Assembly (NCBI RefSeq): GCF_026212465.1
Contig: NC_080056.1
Coordinates: 18,776,006-18,840,005 of the forward strand
Direction of reading: 5' to 3'
DNA length: 64,000 bases
Source: Amaranthus tricolor
Lineage: Eukaryota; Streptophyta; Magnoliopsida; Caryophyllales; Amaranthaceae
Both the position numbers and the translations under genes were made by a program. The stretch's first letter is position 1. Each line of letters begins with the position of its first letter. Under the pieces are notes generated by a model. The model did not search any database. It was not told the DNA's origin and saw only the letters and a list, made by a program, of their open reading frames with translations. This document shows, piece by piece, positions 1 through 14,500 of the stretch.

Positions 1-489
1 GAATAAAAATCATAGTCATATGCTTGAACTTACGTTTTAAGTTGCGATTTTTTGGGTTTTAAAGCTTTTTTGGCACTTTCGCGCATAAAGTAGCTCAAGC
101 TTGGTTTCTTTTGCAAGAAACTTGGCACACAACAGTATTTGGTATATATTATTGTGTTGAAGTGGTTAGAATTGAAAATCATATTCATATGCGAGAAATT
201 ACATGCTAAGTTGCGATTCTATGGATTTTTAAAGTTATTTGGCATTTTCGCGCATAAAGTAGCTCAAACTTGGTTTGTTTTGCACGAAACTTGGCACACA
301 ACACTATTTGGTATATATTATTGTGCGGAAGTGGTTAGAATTGAAAATCATAGTCATATGTTGGAATTTACGTGTTAAGTTGCGATTTTTTGGGTTTTTA
401 AGCTTTTTTGGCACTTTCGCGCATAAATTAGCTCAAGGTTGGTTTATAATTCACGAAACGTGCCACGCAACACTATTTGTTATATATTA

Positions 490-2190
490 TTATGTTGAAA
501 TGGTGAGAATGTAAAATAATATTCATATTCTAGAAAAAAGTTCAGATTTTATTGGTTTTTAAGCTTTTTTGGCATTTTCGTGCCTAACGTAGCACAAACT
601 TAGTATGTTTTGTACGAAACTTGACACAACACTATATGGTATATTTTATTGTGTTGAAGTGGTTAGAATTTAAAATTATATTCAAATGCTAGATATTACG
701 TGCTATGTTGCGATGTTTTGAGTTTTGATGGTTTTTTGGCTCTTTCGCACATAAAGTAGCTGAAACTTGCTTTATTTTGCACAAAACTTTGAACAGAACA
801 CTATTACGCGTTAAGTTTATATTTTATTTGTTTTAAGGCGTTTTTTGGCACTTTCGCGCATAAACTTGCTCAAACTTGGATTATTTTGCACGAAACTTGG
901 CACACCACACTATTTGGTATATAATTGTGTTAAATTGGTTAGGATTGAAAATCATATTCATATGCTAGAAATTACCTGCTAAGTTGCGATTCTATGGATT
1001 TTTAAAGTTATTTTGTATTTTCGCACATAAAGTAGCACAAATTTGGTTTGTTTTGCACGAAACTTGGCACACAACAGTATTTGGTATATATTATTGTGTT
1101 GAAGTGGTTAGAATTGAAAATCATATTCATATGCCAGAAATTACCTGCTAAGTTGCGATTCTATGGATTTTTAAAGTTATTTGGCATTTTCGCGCATAAA
1201 GTAGCTCAAACCTGGTTTTTTTGCACGAAAATGACACACAACACTATTTGGTATATATTATTGTGCGGAAATGGTTAGAATTGAAAATCATAGTCATATG
1301 CTGTAAATTACGTGTTAAGTTGCGATTTTATGGGTTTTTAAGATTTCTTGGCACTTTAGCGCATAAATAGATCAAACTTTGTTTATTTTGCACGAAACTT
1401 GGCACACAACACTATTTGGTATATATTATTGTGCGGAAGTGGTTAGAATTGAAAATCATAGTCATATGTTGGAAATTACGTTTTAAGTTGCGATTTTTTG
1501 GGTTTTTAAGCTTTTTTGGCACTGTCGCGCATAAAGTAGCTCAAGCTTGGTTTATATTGCACGAAACTTGGCACGCAACACTATTTGGTATATATTATTA
1601 TGTTGAAATGGTTAGAATGTAAAATCATATTAATATTCTAGAAAAAAGTTCAGATTTTATTTGTTTTTTAAGCTTTTTTGGCATTTTCGTGCATAACGTA
1701 GCACAAACTTGGTATGTTTTGTACGAAACTTGACACAACACTATTTGGTATATTTTGATGTGTTGAAGTGGTTAGAATTGAAAATTATAGTCAAATGCTA
1801 GATATTACGTGCTATGTTGCGTTTTTTTAAGTTTTGATGGTTTTTTGGCTCTTTCGCACATAAAGTAGCTGAAACTTGCTTTATTTTGCACAAAACTTTG
1901 AACACAACACTATTTGGTATATATTATTCTGTTGAAGTGGTTAGAATTGAAAATCATAGTCATACGCTAGAAATTACGCGTTAAGTTTATATTTTATTTG
2001 TTTTAAGGCGTTTTTTGGCACTTTCGCGCATAATTTTGCTCAAACTTGGATTATTTTGCACGAAACTTGGCACACCACACTATTTGGTATATAATTGTGT
2101 TGAATTTGTTATGATTGAAAATCATATTCATATGCTAGAAATTACCTGCTAAGTTGCGATTCTATGGATTTTTAAAGTTGTTTTGTATTT
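490..2190. repeat. Short higher-order repeat (~1.1 kb) marked by a variant monomer
   Basis: A distinctive monomer with TATTCTAG followed by AAAAAAGTTCAGATTTTA occurs at about 520 and 1635 and again near 12145. It is followed in the same order by monomers with CTAGATATTACGTGCTATG, a GGTTTTTTGGCTCTTTCGC variant and a shortened TATATAATTGTGTT variant. A related run lies at about 10323-10870. The first copy lacks roughly 85 bp near 805 compared with the copy near 1905. This is a unit of about six to seven monomers duplicated locally. Confidence 0.75.
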
Positions 2191-5100
2191 TCGCACATAA
2201 AGTAGCACAAATTTGGTTTGTTTTGCACGAAACTTTGCACACAACAGTATTTGGTATATATTATTGTGTTGAAGTGGTTAAAATTGAAAATCATATTCAT
2301 ATGCGAGAAATTACGTGCTAAGTTGTGATTTTATGGGTTTGTAAGTTTATGTGGCACTTACGCGCATAAAGTAGCTCAAACCTGGATTGTTTTGCACGAA
2401 ATCGGCACACAACATTATTTGGTATATATCAATGTTTGGAAGTGGGAAGAATTGAAAATCATAGTCATATGTTGGAAATTACATGTTAAATTGCTATTTT
2501 ATGGGTTTTTAAGCTTTTGTGGCACCTTCGCGCATAGAGTAGCTCAAACTTGGTTTATTTTGCACGAAATTTGGCACACAACACTATTTGGTAAATATTA
2601 TTGTATTGAAGTGGTTAGAATAGCAAATCATATTCATATGCTAGAAATCACGTGCTAAGTTGCGATTGTGTGGGATTTCATGGTTTTTTGGCACTTTCAT
2701 GCAAAAAGTAGCTCAAACTTGGTTTATTTATCAAGATATTTGTACACAACACTATTTGGTATATATTATTCAGTTGAAGTGGTTAGAATTGAAAATCATA
2801 TTCATATGCTAGAAATTACTTGCTAAGTTGACCGATTTTATGGGTTTTTACGTTTATGTGGCACTTTTGCGCATAAAGTAGCTCAAACCTGGTTTGCTTT
2901 GAACGAAAATTGGCGCTCAACACTATTTGGTATATATTATTGGGTGGAAGTGGTTAGAATTGAAAATCATAGTCATATGCTGGAAATTGCGTGTTAAGTT
3001 GCGATTTTATGGGTTTTTAAGCTTTTGTGGTACTTTCGCGCATAAAGTATCTCAAACTTTGTTTGTTTTGCACGAAACTTGGAACATAACACTATTTGGT
3101 ATCTATTATTGTGTTAAAGTGGTTACAATTGAAAATCATATTCATATGCTAGAAATTACCTGTTAAATTGCGATTCTATGGCATTTTCGCGTATGAAGTA
3201 GCTCAAATTCGGTTTGTTTTGCACGAAACTTGGCACACAACAGTATTTGGCATATATTATTGTGTTGAAGTGGTTAGAATTGAAAATCATATTCATATGC
3301 GAGAAATTACGTGCTAAGTTGCGATTTTATGGGTTTTTAAGTTTATGTGGCACTTTTGCGCATAAAGTAGCTCAAACTTGGTTTGTTTTGCACGAAAATT
3401 GGCATACAACATTATTTGGTATATATTATTGTGTGGAAGTAGTTAGAATTGAAAATCATAGTCATATGCTGGAAATTACGTGTTAAGTTGCAATTTTATT
3501 TGTTTTTAACCTTTTGTGGCACGTTAGCGCATAACGTAGCTCAAATTTGGTTTTTTTTGCATGAAACTTGGCACACAACACTATTTGGTATATATTATTG
3601 TATTGAAGTGGTTAGAATAGAAAATAATATTCTTAGGCGAGAAATTAGGTGTTAAGTTGCGATTTTATGGGTTTTAAAGCTTTTGTGGCACTTTCGCGCA
3701 TAAATTAGCTCAACTTGATTTGTGTTGCAAGAAACTTGGCACACAACACTATTTGCTATATATTATTGTGTTTAAGCGGTTAGAATTTAAAGTGATATTC
3801 ATATGCTAGAAATCACGTGCTAAGTTGCGATTTTATGGGTTTTTTGGTATTTTGGCACTTTTGCGCATAAAGTAGCTTAAACTAGGTTTATTTTGCACGA
3901 AACTTGGTACTGAACACTATTTGGTATATAATGGTTTATGGTAGTTAGTGTATATTATTGTAAATCATATTTGGAATATATTGTTGTGATGAAATGGTTA
4001 GAATTGAAAATCATATTCATAAGCGAGAAATTACGTGCCAAATTTGTACACAACACTATTTAGTGTATATGAATGTGTGGAAGTTTTTAAAATTGAAAAT
4101 CATAGTCATATACTATAAATTATGCGTTAAATAGCAATTTTATGGATTTTAAGCTTTTTTGATGCTTTCGCGCATAAACTAGCTCAAACTTGGTTTGTGT
4201 TGTACGAAACATGGCATACAACGCTATTTGGTATATATTATTGTGTTGAAGTGGTTAGCATTGAAAATCATATTCATATGCTAGAAATTATGTGCTAAAT
4301 TGCGATTTTATGTGTTTTTATGCTTTTTTGGCACTTTCGCGCATAAAGTAGCTCAAACTTAATTTGTTGTGCACGAAACATGGCACACAACACTATTTGG
4401 TATATTTTATTGTGTTGAAATGGTTAGAATTTAAAATCATAATCATATTCTAAAAATTACGTGTTAAGTTTGGATTTTACGTGTTATTAAGCTTTTTTGG
4501 CACTTTCGCGCATAATGTAGCTCAAACTTGGTTTGTTTTGCACGAAACTTGGCACACAATACTATTTGGTATATATTATTGTGTGGAAGTGATTAGAATT
4601 GAAAATCATAGTCATATGCTAGAAATTACGTGTTATGTTGCGATTTTATGGGTTTTTAAACTTTTGTGGCACTTTTGCGCATAAAGTAGCTCAAACTTGG
4701 TTTATTTTGCACGAAACTTGGCACACAACACTATTTGGTATATATTTTTGTGTTGAATTGGTTAGAATTTAAAATCATATTCATATGCTAGAAATTACGT
4801 GCTAAGTTGCAATTTTATGGGTTTTTTTAACTTTTTTGGCATTTTTGCGCATAAAATAGGTCAAACTTAGTTTGTTTTGTACGAAACTTGGCACACAACA
4901 CTATTTGGTATATATTATTGCGTTGAAGTGGTTAGAATTGATAATCATATTAATATGCTAGAAATTACGTGCTAACTTGCGATTTTATGGGTTATTAAGC
5001 TTTTTTGGCACTTTCGCGCATAAAGTAGCTCAAATTTGATTTGTATTGCACGACACTTGGCAGACAACAATATTTTGTATATATTATTGTGTTGAATTAG

Positions 5101-6570
5101 TTAGAATTGAAAATCACAATCATATGCTAAAAATTACGTTCTAGGTAGCAATTTTATGTGTTTTTATGCTTTTTTGGCACTTTTGTGCATATAGTAGCTC
5201 AAACTTAGTTTTTTCAGCAAGAAACTTGGCACACAACACTAGTTGGTATATATTATTGTGTTGAAGTGGTTAGAATTGAAAATTATAGTCATATGCTAGA
5301 AATTAAGTGTTAAATTTTGATTTTACGTGTTTTTAAGATTTTTTAGCACTATCACGCACAAAGTAGCTCAAACATGGTTTGTTTTGCACGAACCTTGCCA
5401 CACAACACAATTTAGTATATATTATTGTGTTGTAGTGGTTACAATTGAAAATCATGTTCATATTCTAGAAATCACTTGCTAAGTTGCGATTTTATAAGTT
5501 TTTATGCTTTTTTGGCACTTTCGCCCATAAAGTAGTTCTAACTTGGTTTTGTTTTGCACGAAATTTGGCACACAACACTATTTGGTATATATTATTGAGT
5601 GGATGCGCTTAGAATTGAAAATCATAGTCATACGCTAGAAATTACTTGTTAAATTGCGATTGTATGGGTTTTAAAGCTTTTTTGGCTCTTTCGCGCATAA
5701 AGTAGCTCAAAATTGGTTTGTATTGCACAAAACGTTGCACACAACACTATTTTGTATATATTATTGTGTTGTAGTGGTTAATATTGAAAACAATATTTAT
5801 ATGCTAGAAATTACGTGTTAAGTTGCGATTTTATGAGTTTTATACCTATTGTGGCACTTTCGCACATAAAGAAGCTCAAACTTTGTTTGTTTTGCATGAT
5901 ACTTCGCACACAACAGTATTTGGTATATATTATTGTGTTAAAGGTGTTAGAATTGAAAATCATATTCATATGCTAGAAATCACGTGCTTAGTTGCCATTT
6001 TATAGGATTTTATGGTTTTTTGGCACTTTCGCGCATAAATTAGCTCAAACTTGGTTTATTTTGCACGAAACTTGGCACACAACACTACTTAGTAGATATT
6101 ATTCTATAGAAGTGGTTAGAATTTAAAATTATAGCCATATTCTAGAAATTACGTGTTAAGTTTATATTTTATTTGTTTTTAAGCTTTTTTGGCACTTTCG
6201 AGCATAAATTAGCTCAAACTTGGTTTGTTTTGCATGAAACTTTGTACAGCACACTATTTGGTATATAATGGTGTTGAAGTGGTTAGAATTGAAAAACATA
6301 TTCATATGCTAGGAATTACGTACTAAGTTGCGATTTTATGGGTTTTTAAGCTTTTGTAGCACTTTTGCGCATAAAGTAGCTCAAACTTGGTTTATTTTTC
6401 ACGAAACTTGGCACACAGTAATATTTTGTATATATTATTGTGTTGAATTGGTTAGAATTTAAAATTATATTCATATGCTAGAATTTAAAACTTGGTTTAT
6501 TGGGTTTTTTTAGCTTTTTTGGAATTTTTGTCCATAAAATAGGTTAAACTTGGTTTGTTTTGTACGAAAC
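1050..6570. repeat. Macro-repeat copy A within the satellite
   Basis: The monomer order and private variants of this segment recur at 11560-17033, offset by about 10510 bp at the left and about 10445 bp at the right. Diagnostic matches include the two-base loss in CATAAATAG at about 1361 and 11875, an unusual ATGGTTTATGG / ATGTTTTATGG spacer at 3931 and 14448, and matching CAGACAACA variants near 5060 and 15505. The offset changes where copy B lacks roughly 70 bp after about 14490. Boundaries are approximate. Confidence 0.8.
4818..6499. repeat. Ten-monomer higher-order repeat, copy 1
   Basis: The unit begins at a variant monomer with GGGTTTTTTTAAC and AAAATAGGTCAAAC. It continues through monomers marked TTTGTATTGCACGACAC, TTCTAGGTAGCAATTTTATG, GCACGAACCTTGCCACAC, TAGTTCTAACTTGG and GATACTTCGCACACAAC. 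The length is about 1.68 kb. Confidence 0.75.
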
Positions 6571-8010
6571 AAGGCACACAACACTATTTGGTTTATATTA
6601 TTGTGTTGAAGTGGTTAGAATTGAAAATTATAATCATATGCTAGAAATTACGTGCTAACTTTCGATTTTATGGGTTATTAAGCTTTTTTTGCACTTTCGC
6701 GGCTCAAACATAGTTTTTTCTGCCAGAAACTTGGCACACAACACTATTTGGTATCTATTATTGTGTTGAAGTGGTTAGAATTGAAAGTTATAGTCATATG
6801 CTAGAAATTAAGTGTTAAATTTTCATTTTACGTGTTTTTAAGAGTTTTTAGCACTTTCACGCATAAAGTAGCTCAAACATGGTTTGTTTTGCACAAACCT
6901 TGCCACACAACACTATTTAGTATATATTATTGTGTTGTAGTGGTTACAATTGAAAATCATGTTCATATTCTAGAAATCACTTGCTAAGTTGCGATTTTAT
7001 AAGTTTTTATGATTTTTTGGCACTTTCGCGCATAAAGTAGTTCTAACTTGGTTTGTTTTGCACGAAATTTGGCACACAACACTATTTGGTATATATTATT
7101 GAGTGGAAGCGGTTAGAATTGAAAATCATAGTCATATGCTAGAAATTACGTGTTAATTTGCGATAGTATGGGTTTTGAAGCTTTTTTGGCACTTTCGCGC
7201 ATAAAGTAGCTCAAAATTGGTTTGTATTGCACAAAACGTTACACACAACACTATTTTGTATATATTATTGTGTTGTAGTGGTTAGAATTGAAAATAATAT
7301 TCATATGCTAGAAATTACGTGTTAAGTTGCGATTTTATGATTTTTATAGCTTTTGTGGCACTTTCGCACATAAAGTAGCTCAAACTTCATTTGCTTTGCA
7401 CGATACTTCGCACACAACAATATTTCGTATATATTATTGTGTTAAAGCTGTTAGAAGTGAAAATCATATTCATATGCTAGAAATCACGTGCTTAGTTGCC
7501 ATTTTATTGGTTTTTATGGTTTTTTGGCACTTTCGCGCATAAATTAGCTCAAACTTGGTTTATTTTGTACGAAACTTGGCACACAACACTATTTAGTATA
7601 TATTATTCTATTGAAGTGGTTAGAATTTAAAATTATACCCATACGCTAGATATTACGTGTTAAGTTTATATTTTATTTGTTTTTAAGCTTTTTTGGCACT
7701 TTCGAGCATAAATTAGCTCAAACTTGGTTTGTTTTGCACGAAACATTGTACAGCACACTATTTGGTATATAATGGTGTTGAAGTGGTTAGAATAGAAAAA
7801 CATATTCATATGCTAGGAATTACGTACTAAGTTGCGATTTTATGGGTTTTTAAGCTTTTGTGGCTCTTTTGCGCATAAAGTAGCTCAAACTTGGTTTATT
7901 TTGCACGAAACTTGGCACACAAAAATATTTGGTATATATTATTGTATTGAATTGGTTAGAATTTAAAATCATATTCATATGCTAGAAATTACGATCTAAG
8001 TTGCGATTTT
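6500..8010. repeat. Higher-order repeat, copy 2 (one monomer lost)
   Basis: Same order of variant monomers as 4818-6499. A fusion at about 6699 (TTTCGCGGCTCAAACATAG) removes about one monomer relative to copy 1, so the unit is about 1.51 kb. Confidence 0.75.
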
Positions 8011-9420
8011 ATGGGTTTTTTTAGCTTTTTTGGCATTTTTGCGCATAAAATAGGTCAAACTTGGTTTGTTTTGTACGAAACATGGCACACAACACTATTT
8101 GGTATATATTATTGTGTTGAAGTGGTTAGAATTGAAAATCATAATCATATGCTATAAATTACGTGCTAACTTGCGATTTTATGGGTTATTAAGCTTTTTT
8201 GGCACTTTCGCGCATAAAGTACCTCAAATTTGATTTGTATTGCATGACACTTGGCAAACAATAGTATTTTGTATATATTATTGTGTTCAATTAGTTAGAA
8301 TTGAAAATCATATTCATATGCATAAAATTAAGTGCTAAGTTGTGATTTTATGGCTATTTAAGCTTTTGAGGCACTTTCGTGGTAGCTCAAACCTTGTTTG
8401 TTTTGTACGAAACTTGGCACACAACACTATTTGGTATATATTATTGTGTTGAAGTGGTTAGAATTGATAATCATATTCATATGCTAAAAATTACGTGCTA
8501 ACTTGCGATATTATGGGTTATTAAGCTTTTTTGGCACTTTCGCGCATAAAGTAGCTCAAATTTGATTTGTATTGCACGACACTTGGCAGACAACAGTATT
8601 TTGTATATATTATTGTGTTGAATTAGTTAGAATTGAAAATCATAATCATATGCTAAAAATTACATTCTAGGTAGCAATTTTATGTGTTTTTATGCTTTTT
8701 TTGCACTTTCGCGCATAAAGTAGCTCAAACTTAGTTTTTTCTGCAAGAAACTTAGCGCACAACACTATTTGGTATATATTATTGTGTTTAATTGGTTAGA
8801 ATTGAAAATCATAGTCATATGCTAGAAATTAAGTGTTAAATTTTGATTTTACGTGTTTTTAAGATTTTTTAGCACTTTCACGTATAAAGTAGCTCAAACA
8901 TGGTTTGTTTTGCACGAACTTTGGCACACAACACTAATTAGTATTTATTATTGTGTTGTAGTGGATACAATTGAAAATCATGTTCATATTCTAGAAATCA
9001 CGTGCTAAGTTGCGATTTTATAAGTTTTTATGCTTTTTTGGCACTTTCGCGCATAAAGTAGTTCTAACTTGGTTTGTTTTGCACGAAATTTGCCACACAA
9101 CACTATTTGGTATATATTATTGAGTGGAAGCAGTTAGAATTGAAAATCATAGTCATATGCTAGAAATTACGTGTTAAATTGCGATTGTATGGGTTTTAAA
9201 GCTTTTTTTTTGCACTTTCGTGCATAAAGTAGCTCAAATTTGGTTTGTATTGCACAAAACTTCGCACACAACACCATTTTGTATATATTATTGAAAATAA
9301 TATTCATATGCTAGAAATTACGTGTTATGTTGCGATTTTATGATTTTTATAGCTTTTGTGGCACTTTCGCACATAAAGTAACTTGGTTTGTTTTGCACGA
9401 AACTTTGCACAGCACACTAT
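8011..9420. repeat. Higher-order repeat, copy 3 (internal two-monomer duplication, truncated)
   Basis: Begins with the same AAAATAGGTCAAAC monomer. The GGGTTATTAAGC / TTTGTATTGCA variant pair occurs twice, at about 8185 and 8515, an internal duplication of two monomers. The run then shortens near 9290-9420 through deletions. Confidence 0.7.
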
Positions 9421-11559
9421 TTGGTACATAATTGAGTTGAATTGGTTAGGATTGAAAATCATATTCATATGCTAGAAATTACTTGCTAAGTTGCGATTCT
9501 ATGGATTTTAAAGCATATTTTGCATATTCGCTCATAAAGTAGCTCAAATTTGGTTTGTTTTGCAAGAAACATGGCACACAGCAGTATTTGGTATATATTA
9601 TTGTGTTGAAGTGGTTAGAATTGAAAATCATATTCATATGCGAGAAATTACGTGCTAAGTTGCGATTTAATGCGTTTTTAAGTTCATGTGGCAGTTGCGC
9701 GCCTAATGTAGGTCAAACCTGGTATGTTTTGCACGAAATTGGCACACAACACTATTTTGTTTATATTATTGTGCGGAAGTGGTTAGAATTGAAAATCATA
9801 GTCATATGCTGGAAATTACGTGTTAAGTTGCGATTTTTTTGGGTTTTAAAGTTTTTGGGCACTTTCGCGCATAACGTAGCTCAAGCTCGCTTTATATTGC
9901 ACGAAACTTGGTGCGCAACATTATTTGGTATATATTATTGTGTTGAAGTGGTTAGAATTGAAAATCATATTCATATGCGAGAAATTACATGCTAAGTTGC
10001 GATTTTATGGGTTTTTAAGTTTATGTGGCACTTTTGCGCATAAAGTAGCTCAAACCTGGTTTGTTTTGCACGAAAATTGGCACACAACACTATTTGGTAT
10101 ATATTATTGTGTGGAAGTGGTTAGAATTGAAAATCATAGTCATATGCTGGAAATTACGTGTTAAGTTGCGATTTTATGGGTTTAAAAGCTTTTTTGGCAC
10201 TTTCGCTCATAAAGTCGCTCAAGCTTGGTTTATATTGCACGAAACTTGGCACGCAACACTATTTGGTATATATTATTATGTTAAAGTGGTTAGAATTGAA
10301 AATCATATTCATATACTAGAAATTGCATGCTAAGTTGCGATTTTATGGGTTTATAAGTGTATTTTGCATTTTCGGGCACAACGTCGCACAAACTTGGTTT
10401 GTTTTGTACAAAACCTGGCACACAACACTATTTGGTAAATTTTATTGTGTTGAAGTGCTTAGAAGTGAAAATCTTAGTCAAATGCTAGATATTACATGCT
10501 ATGTTGTGATTTTATGGGTTTTGATGGTTTTTTGGCACTTTCGCGCATAAGGTAGCTTAAACTTGGTTTATTTTGAACGAAACTTGCAACACATCACTAT
10601 TTGGTATAATTATTCTGTTGAAGTGGTTAGAATTGAAAATCATAGTCATATGCTAGAAATTACGTGTTAAGTTTATATTTTATTTGTTTTGAGGCTATTT
10701 TGGCACTTTCGCGCGTAAAATTGCTAAAACTTGGATTATTTTGCACGAAACGTGGCACACAACATTACTTGGTCTATAATTGTGTTGAATTGGTTAGGAT
10801 TGAAAATCATATTCATATGCAAGAAATTACCTGGTAAGTTGCGATTCTATTGATTTTTAAGCTTATTTGGCATTTTCGCGCATAAAGTACCTCAAATTTA
10901 GCTTTTTTTGCAAGAAACTTGGCAAACAACAGTATTTGGTATATATTATTGTGTTAAAGTGGTTAGAATTGAAAATCATATTTATATGCGAGAAATTACG
11001 TGCTAAGTTGCGATTTTATAGGTTTTTAAGTTTTTGGGGCACTTGCGCGCATAAAGTAGCTTAAGCCTGGTATGTTTTGCACGAAATTGGCAAACAACAC
11101 TATTTGGTATATATTATTGTGCGGAAGTGGTTAGAATTGAAAATCATAGTCATATGCTGGAAATTACGTGTTAAGTTGCGATTTTATGGGTTTTTAAGAT
11201 TTCTTGGCACTTTAGCGCATAAAGTAGCTCAAACTTGGTTTATTTTGTGCGAAACTTGGCACACAACACTATTTGGTATATATTATTGTGTGGAAGTGGT
11301 GAGAATAGAAAATTATAGTCATATGCTGGATATTACGTGTTAAGTTGCGATTTTTTAGGTTTTTAAGCTTGTTTGGCACTTTCCCCCATAAAGTAGCTCA
11401 AGCTTGGTTTATGTTGCACAAAACTTGGCACGCAACACTATTTGGTATATATTATTGTGTGGAAATGGTTAGAAATGAAAATCATAGTCATATGCAGGAA
11501 ATTACGTGTTAAGTTGCGATTTTTTGGGTTTTAATGCTTTTTTGGCACTTTAGCGCATA

Positions 11560-14500
11560 AAGTAGCGCAGAAACTTGGCACACAACAGTATTTGGTATAT
11601 ATTATTGTGTTGAAGTGATTAAAATTGAAAATCATATTCATATGCGAGAAATTACCTGCTAAGTTGCGATCCTATGGATTTTTAAAGTTATTTGGCATTT
11701 TCGCGCATAAAGTAGCTCAAACCTGGTTTATTTTGCACGAAATTGGCACACAACACTACTTGGTATATATTATTGTGCGGAAATGGTTAGAATTGAAAAT
11801 CATAGTCATATGCTGGAAATTACGTGTTAAGTTGCGATTTTATGGCTTTTTAAGATTTCTTGGCACTTTAGCGCATAAATAGCTCAAACTTGGTTTATTT
11901 TGCATGAAACATGGCACACAACACTATTTGGTATATATTATTGTGCGAAAGTGTTTAGAATTGAAAATCATAGTCATATGTTGGAAATTACGTGTTAAGT
12001 TGCGATTTTTTGGGTTTTTAAGCTTTTTTGGCACTTTCGCGCATAAAGTAGTTCAAGCTTGGTGTATATTGCACGAAACTTGGCACGCAACACTATTTGG
12101 TATATATTATTATGTTGAAATGGTTAGAATGTAAAATCATATTCATATTCTAGAAAAAAGTTCAGATTTTATTGGTTTTTTAAGCTTTTTTGGCATTTTC
12201 GTGCATAACGTAGCACAAACTTGGTTTGTTTTGTACGAAACTTGACACAACACTATTTGGTATATTTTATTGTGTTGAAGTGGTTAGAATTGAAAATTAT
12301 AGTCAAATGCTAGATATTACGTGCTATGTTACGATTTTTTGAGTTTTGATGGTTTTTTGGCTTTTTCGCACATAAGATAGTTGAAACTTGCTTTATTTTG
12401 CACGAAACTTTGAACACAACACGATTTGGTATATATTATTCTGTTGAAGTGGTTAGAATTGAAAATCATAGTCATACGCTAGAAATTACGCGTTAAGTTT
12501 ATATTTTATTTGTTTTAAGGCTTTTTTTGTCACTTTCGCGCATAAACTAGCTAAAAACTTGGTTTATTTTGCACGAAACTTGGCACACCACAGTATTTGG
12601 TATATAATTGTGTTGAATTGGTTAGGATTGAAAATCATATTCATATGCTAGAAATTACCTGCTAAGTTGCGATTCTATGGAATTTTAAAGTTATTTTGTA
12701 TTTTCGCACATAAAGTAGCACAAATTTGTTTTATTTTGCACGAAACTTGGCACACAACAGTATTTGGTATATATTATTGTGTTGAAGTGGTTAAAATTGA
12801 AAATCATATTCATATGCGAGAAATTACGTGCTAAGTTGTGATTTTATGGGTTTTTAAGTTTATGTGGCACTTTCGCGCATAAAGTAGCTCAAACCTGGAT
12901 TGTTTTGCACGAAATCGGCACACAACACTATTTGGTATATATTAATGTTTGGAAGTGGGTATAATTGAAAATCATAGTCATATGTTGGAAATTACATGTT
13001 AAATTGCTATTTTATGGGTTTTTAAGCTTTTGTGGCACTTTTGCGCATAGAGTAACTCAAACTCAGTTTGTTTTGGACGAAATTTGGCACACAACACTAT
13101 TAGGTATATATTATTGTATTGAAGTGGTTAGAATAGCAAATCATATTCATATGCTAGAAATCACGTGCTAAGTTGCGATTGTATGGGATTTAATGATTTT
13201 TTGGCACTTTCGTGCAAAAAGTAACTCAAACTTGATTTATTTATCAAGAAATTTTGTACACAACACTATTTGGTATATATTATTCAGTTGAAGTGGTTAG
13301 AATTGAAAATCATATTCATATGCTAGAAATTACGTGCTAAGTTGAGCGATTTTATGGGTTTTTACGTTTATGTGGCACTTTTGCGCATGAAGTAGCTCAA
13401 ACCTGGTTTCCTTTGAACGAAAATTGGCGCTCAACACTATTTGGTATATATTTTTGTGTGGAAGTGGTTAGAATTGAAAATCATAGTCATATGCTGGAAA
13501 TTGCGTCTTAAGTTGTGATTTTATGGGTTTTTAAGCTTCTGTGGCTCTTTCGGGCATAAAGTAGCTCAAACTTTATTTGTTTTGCACGAAACTTGGAAAA
13601 GAAAACTATTTGGTATCTATTATTGTGTTGAAGTGGTTACAAATGAAAATCATATTCATACGCTAGAAATTACTTGTTAAATTGCGATTCTATGGCATTT
13701 TTGCGTATGAAGTAGCTCAAATTTGGTTTGTTTTGCACGAAACTTGGCACACAACAGTAATTGGTATATATTATTGTGTTGAAGTGGTTAGAATTTAAAA
13801 TCATATTCATATGCGAGAAATTACGTGCTAAGTTGCGATTTTATGGGTTTTTAACTTTATATGGCACTTTTGCGCATAAAGTAGCTCAAATTTGGTTTGT
13901 TTTGCACGAAAATTGGCACACAACATTATTTGGTATATATTATTGTGTGGAAGTGGTTAGAATTGAAAATCATAGTCATATGTTAGAAATTACGTGTTAA
14001 GTTGCGATTTTATTTGTTTTTAACCTTTTGTGGCACTTTAGCGCATAACGTAGCTCAAACTTGGTTTTTTTTTTGCATAAAACTTGGCACACAACACTAT
14101 TTGGTATATATTATTGTGTTGAAGTGGTTAGAATAGAAAATAATATTCTTAGGCGAGAAATTAGGTGTTAAGTTGCGATTTTATAGGTTTTAAAGCTTTT
14201 GTGGCACTTTCGCGCATAAAGTAGCTCAAACTTGATTTGTTTTGCAAGAAACTTGGCACACAACACTATTTGCTATATATTATTGTGTTTAAGCGGTTAG
14301 AATTTAAAATGATATTCATAAGCTAGAAATCACGTGCTAAGTTGCGATTTTATGGGTTTTTTTGTATTTTGGCACTTTCGCGCATAAAGTAGCTCAAACT
14401 TGGTTTATTTTGCACGAAACTTGGCACTGAACACTATTTGGTATATAATGTTTTATGGTATTTAGTGTATATTATTGTAAATCATATTTGGTACACAACA

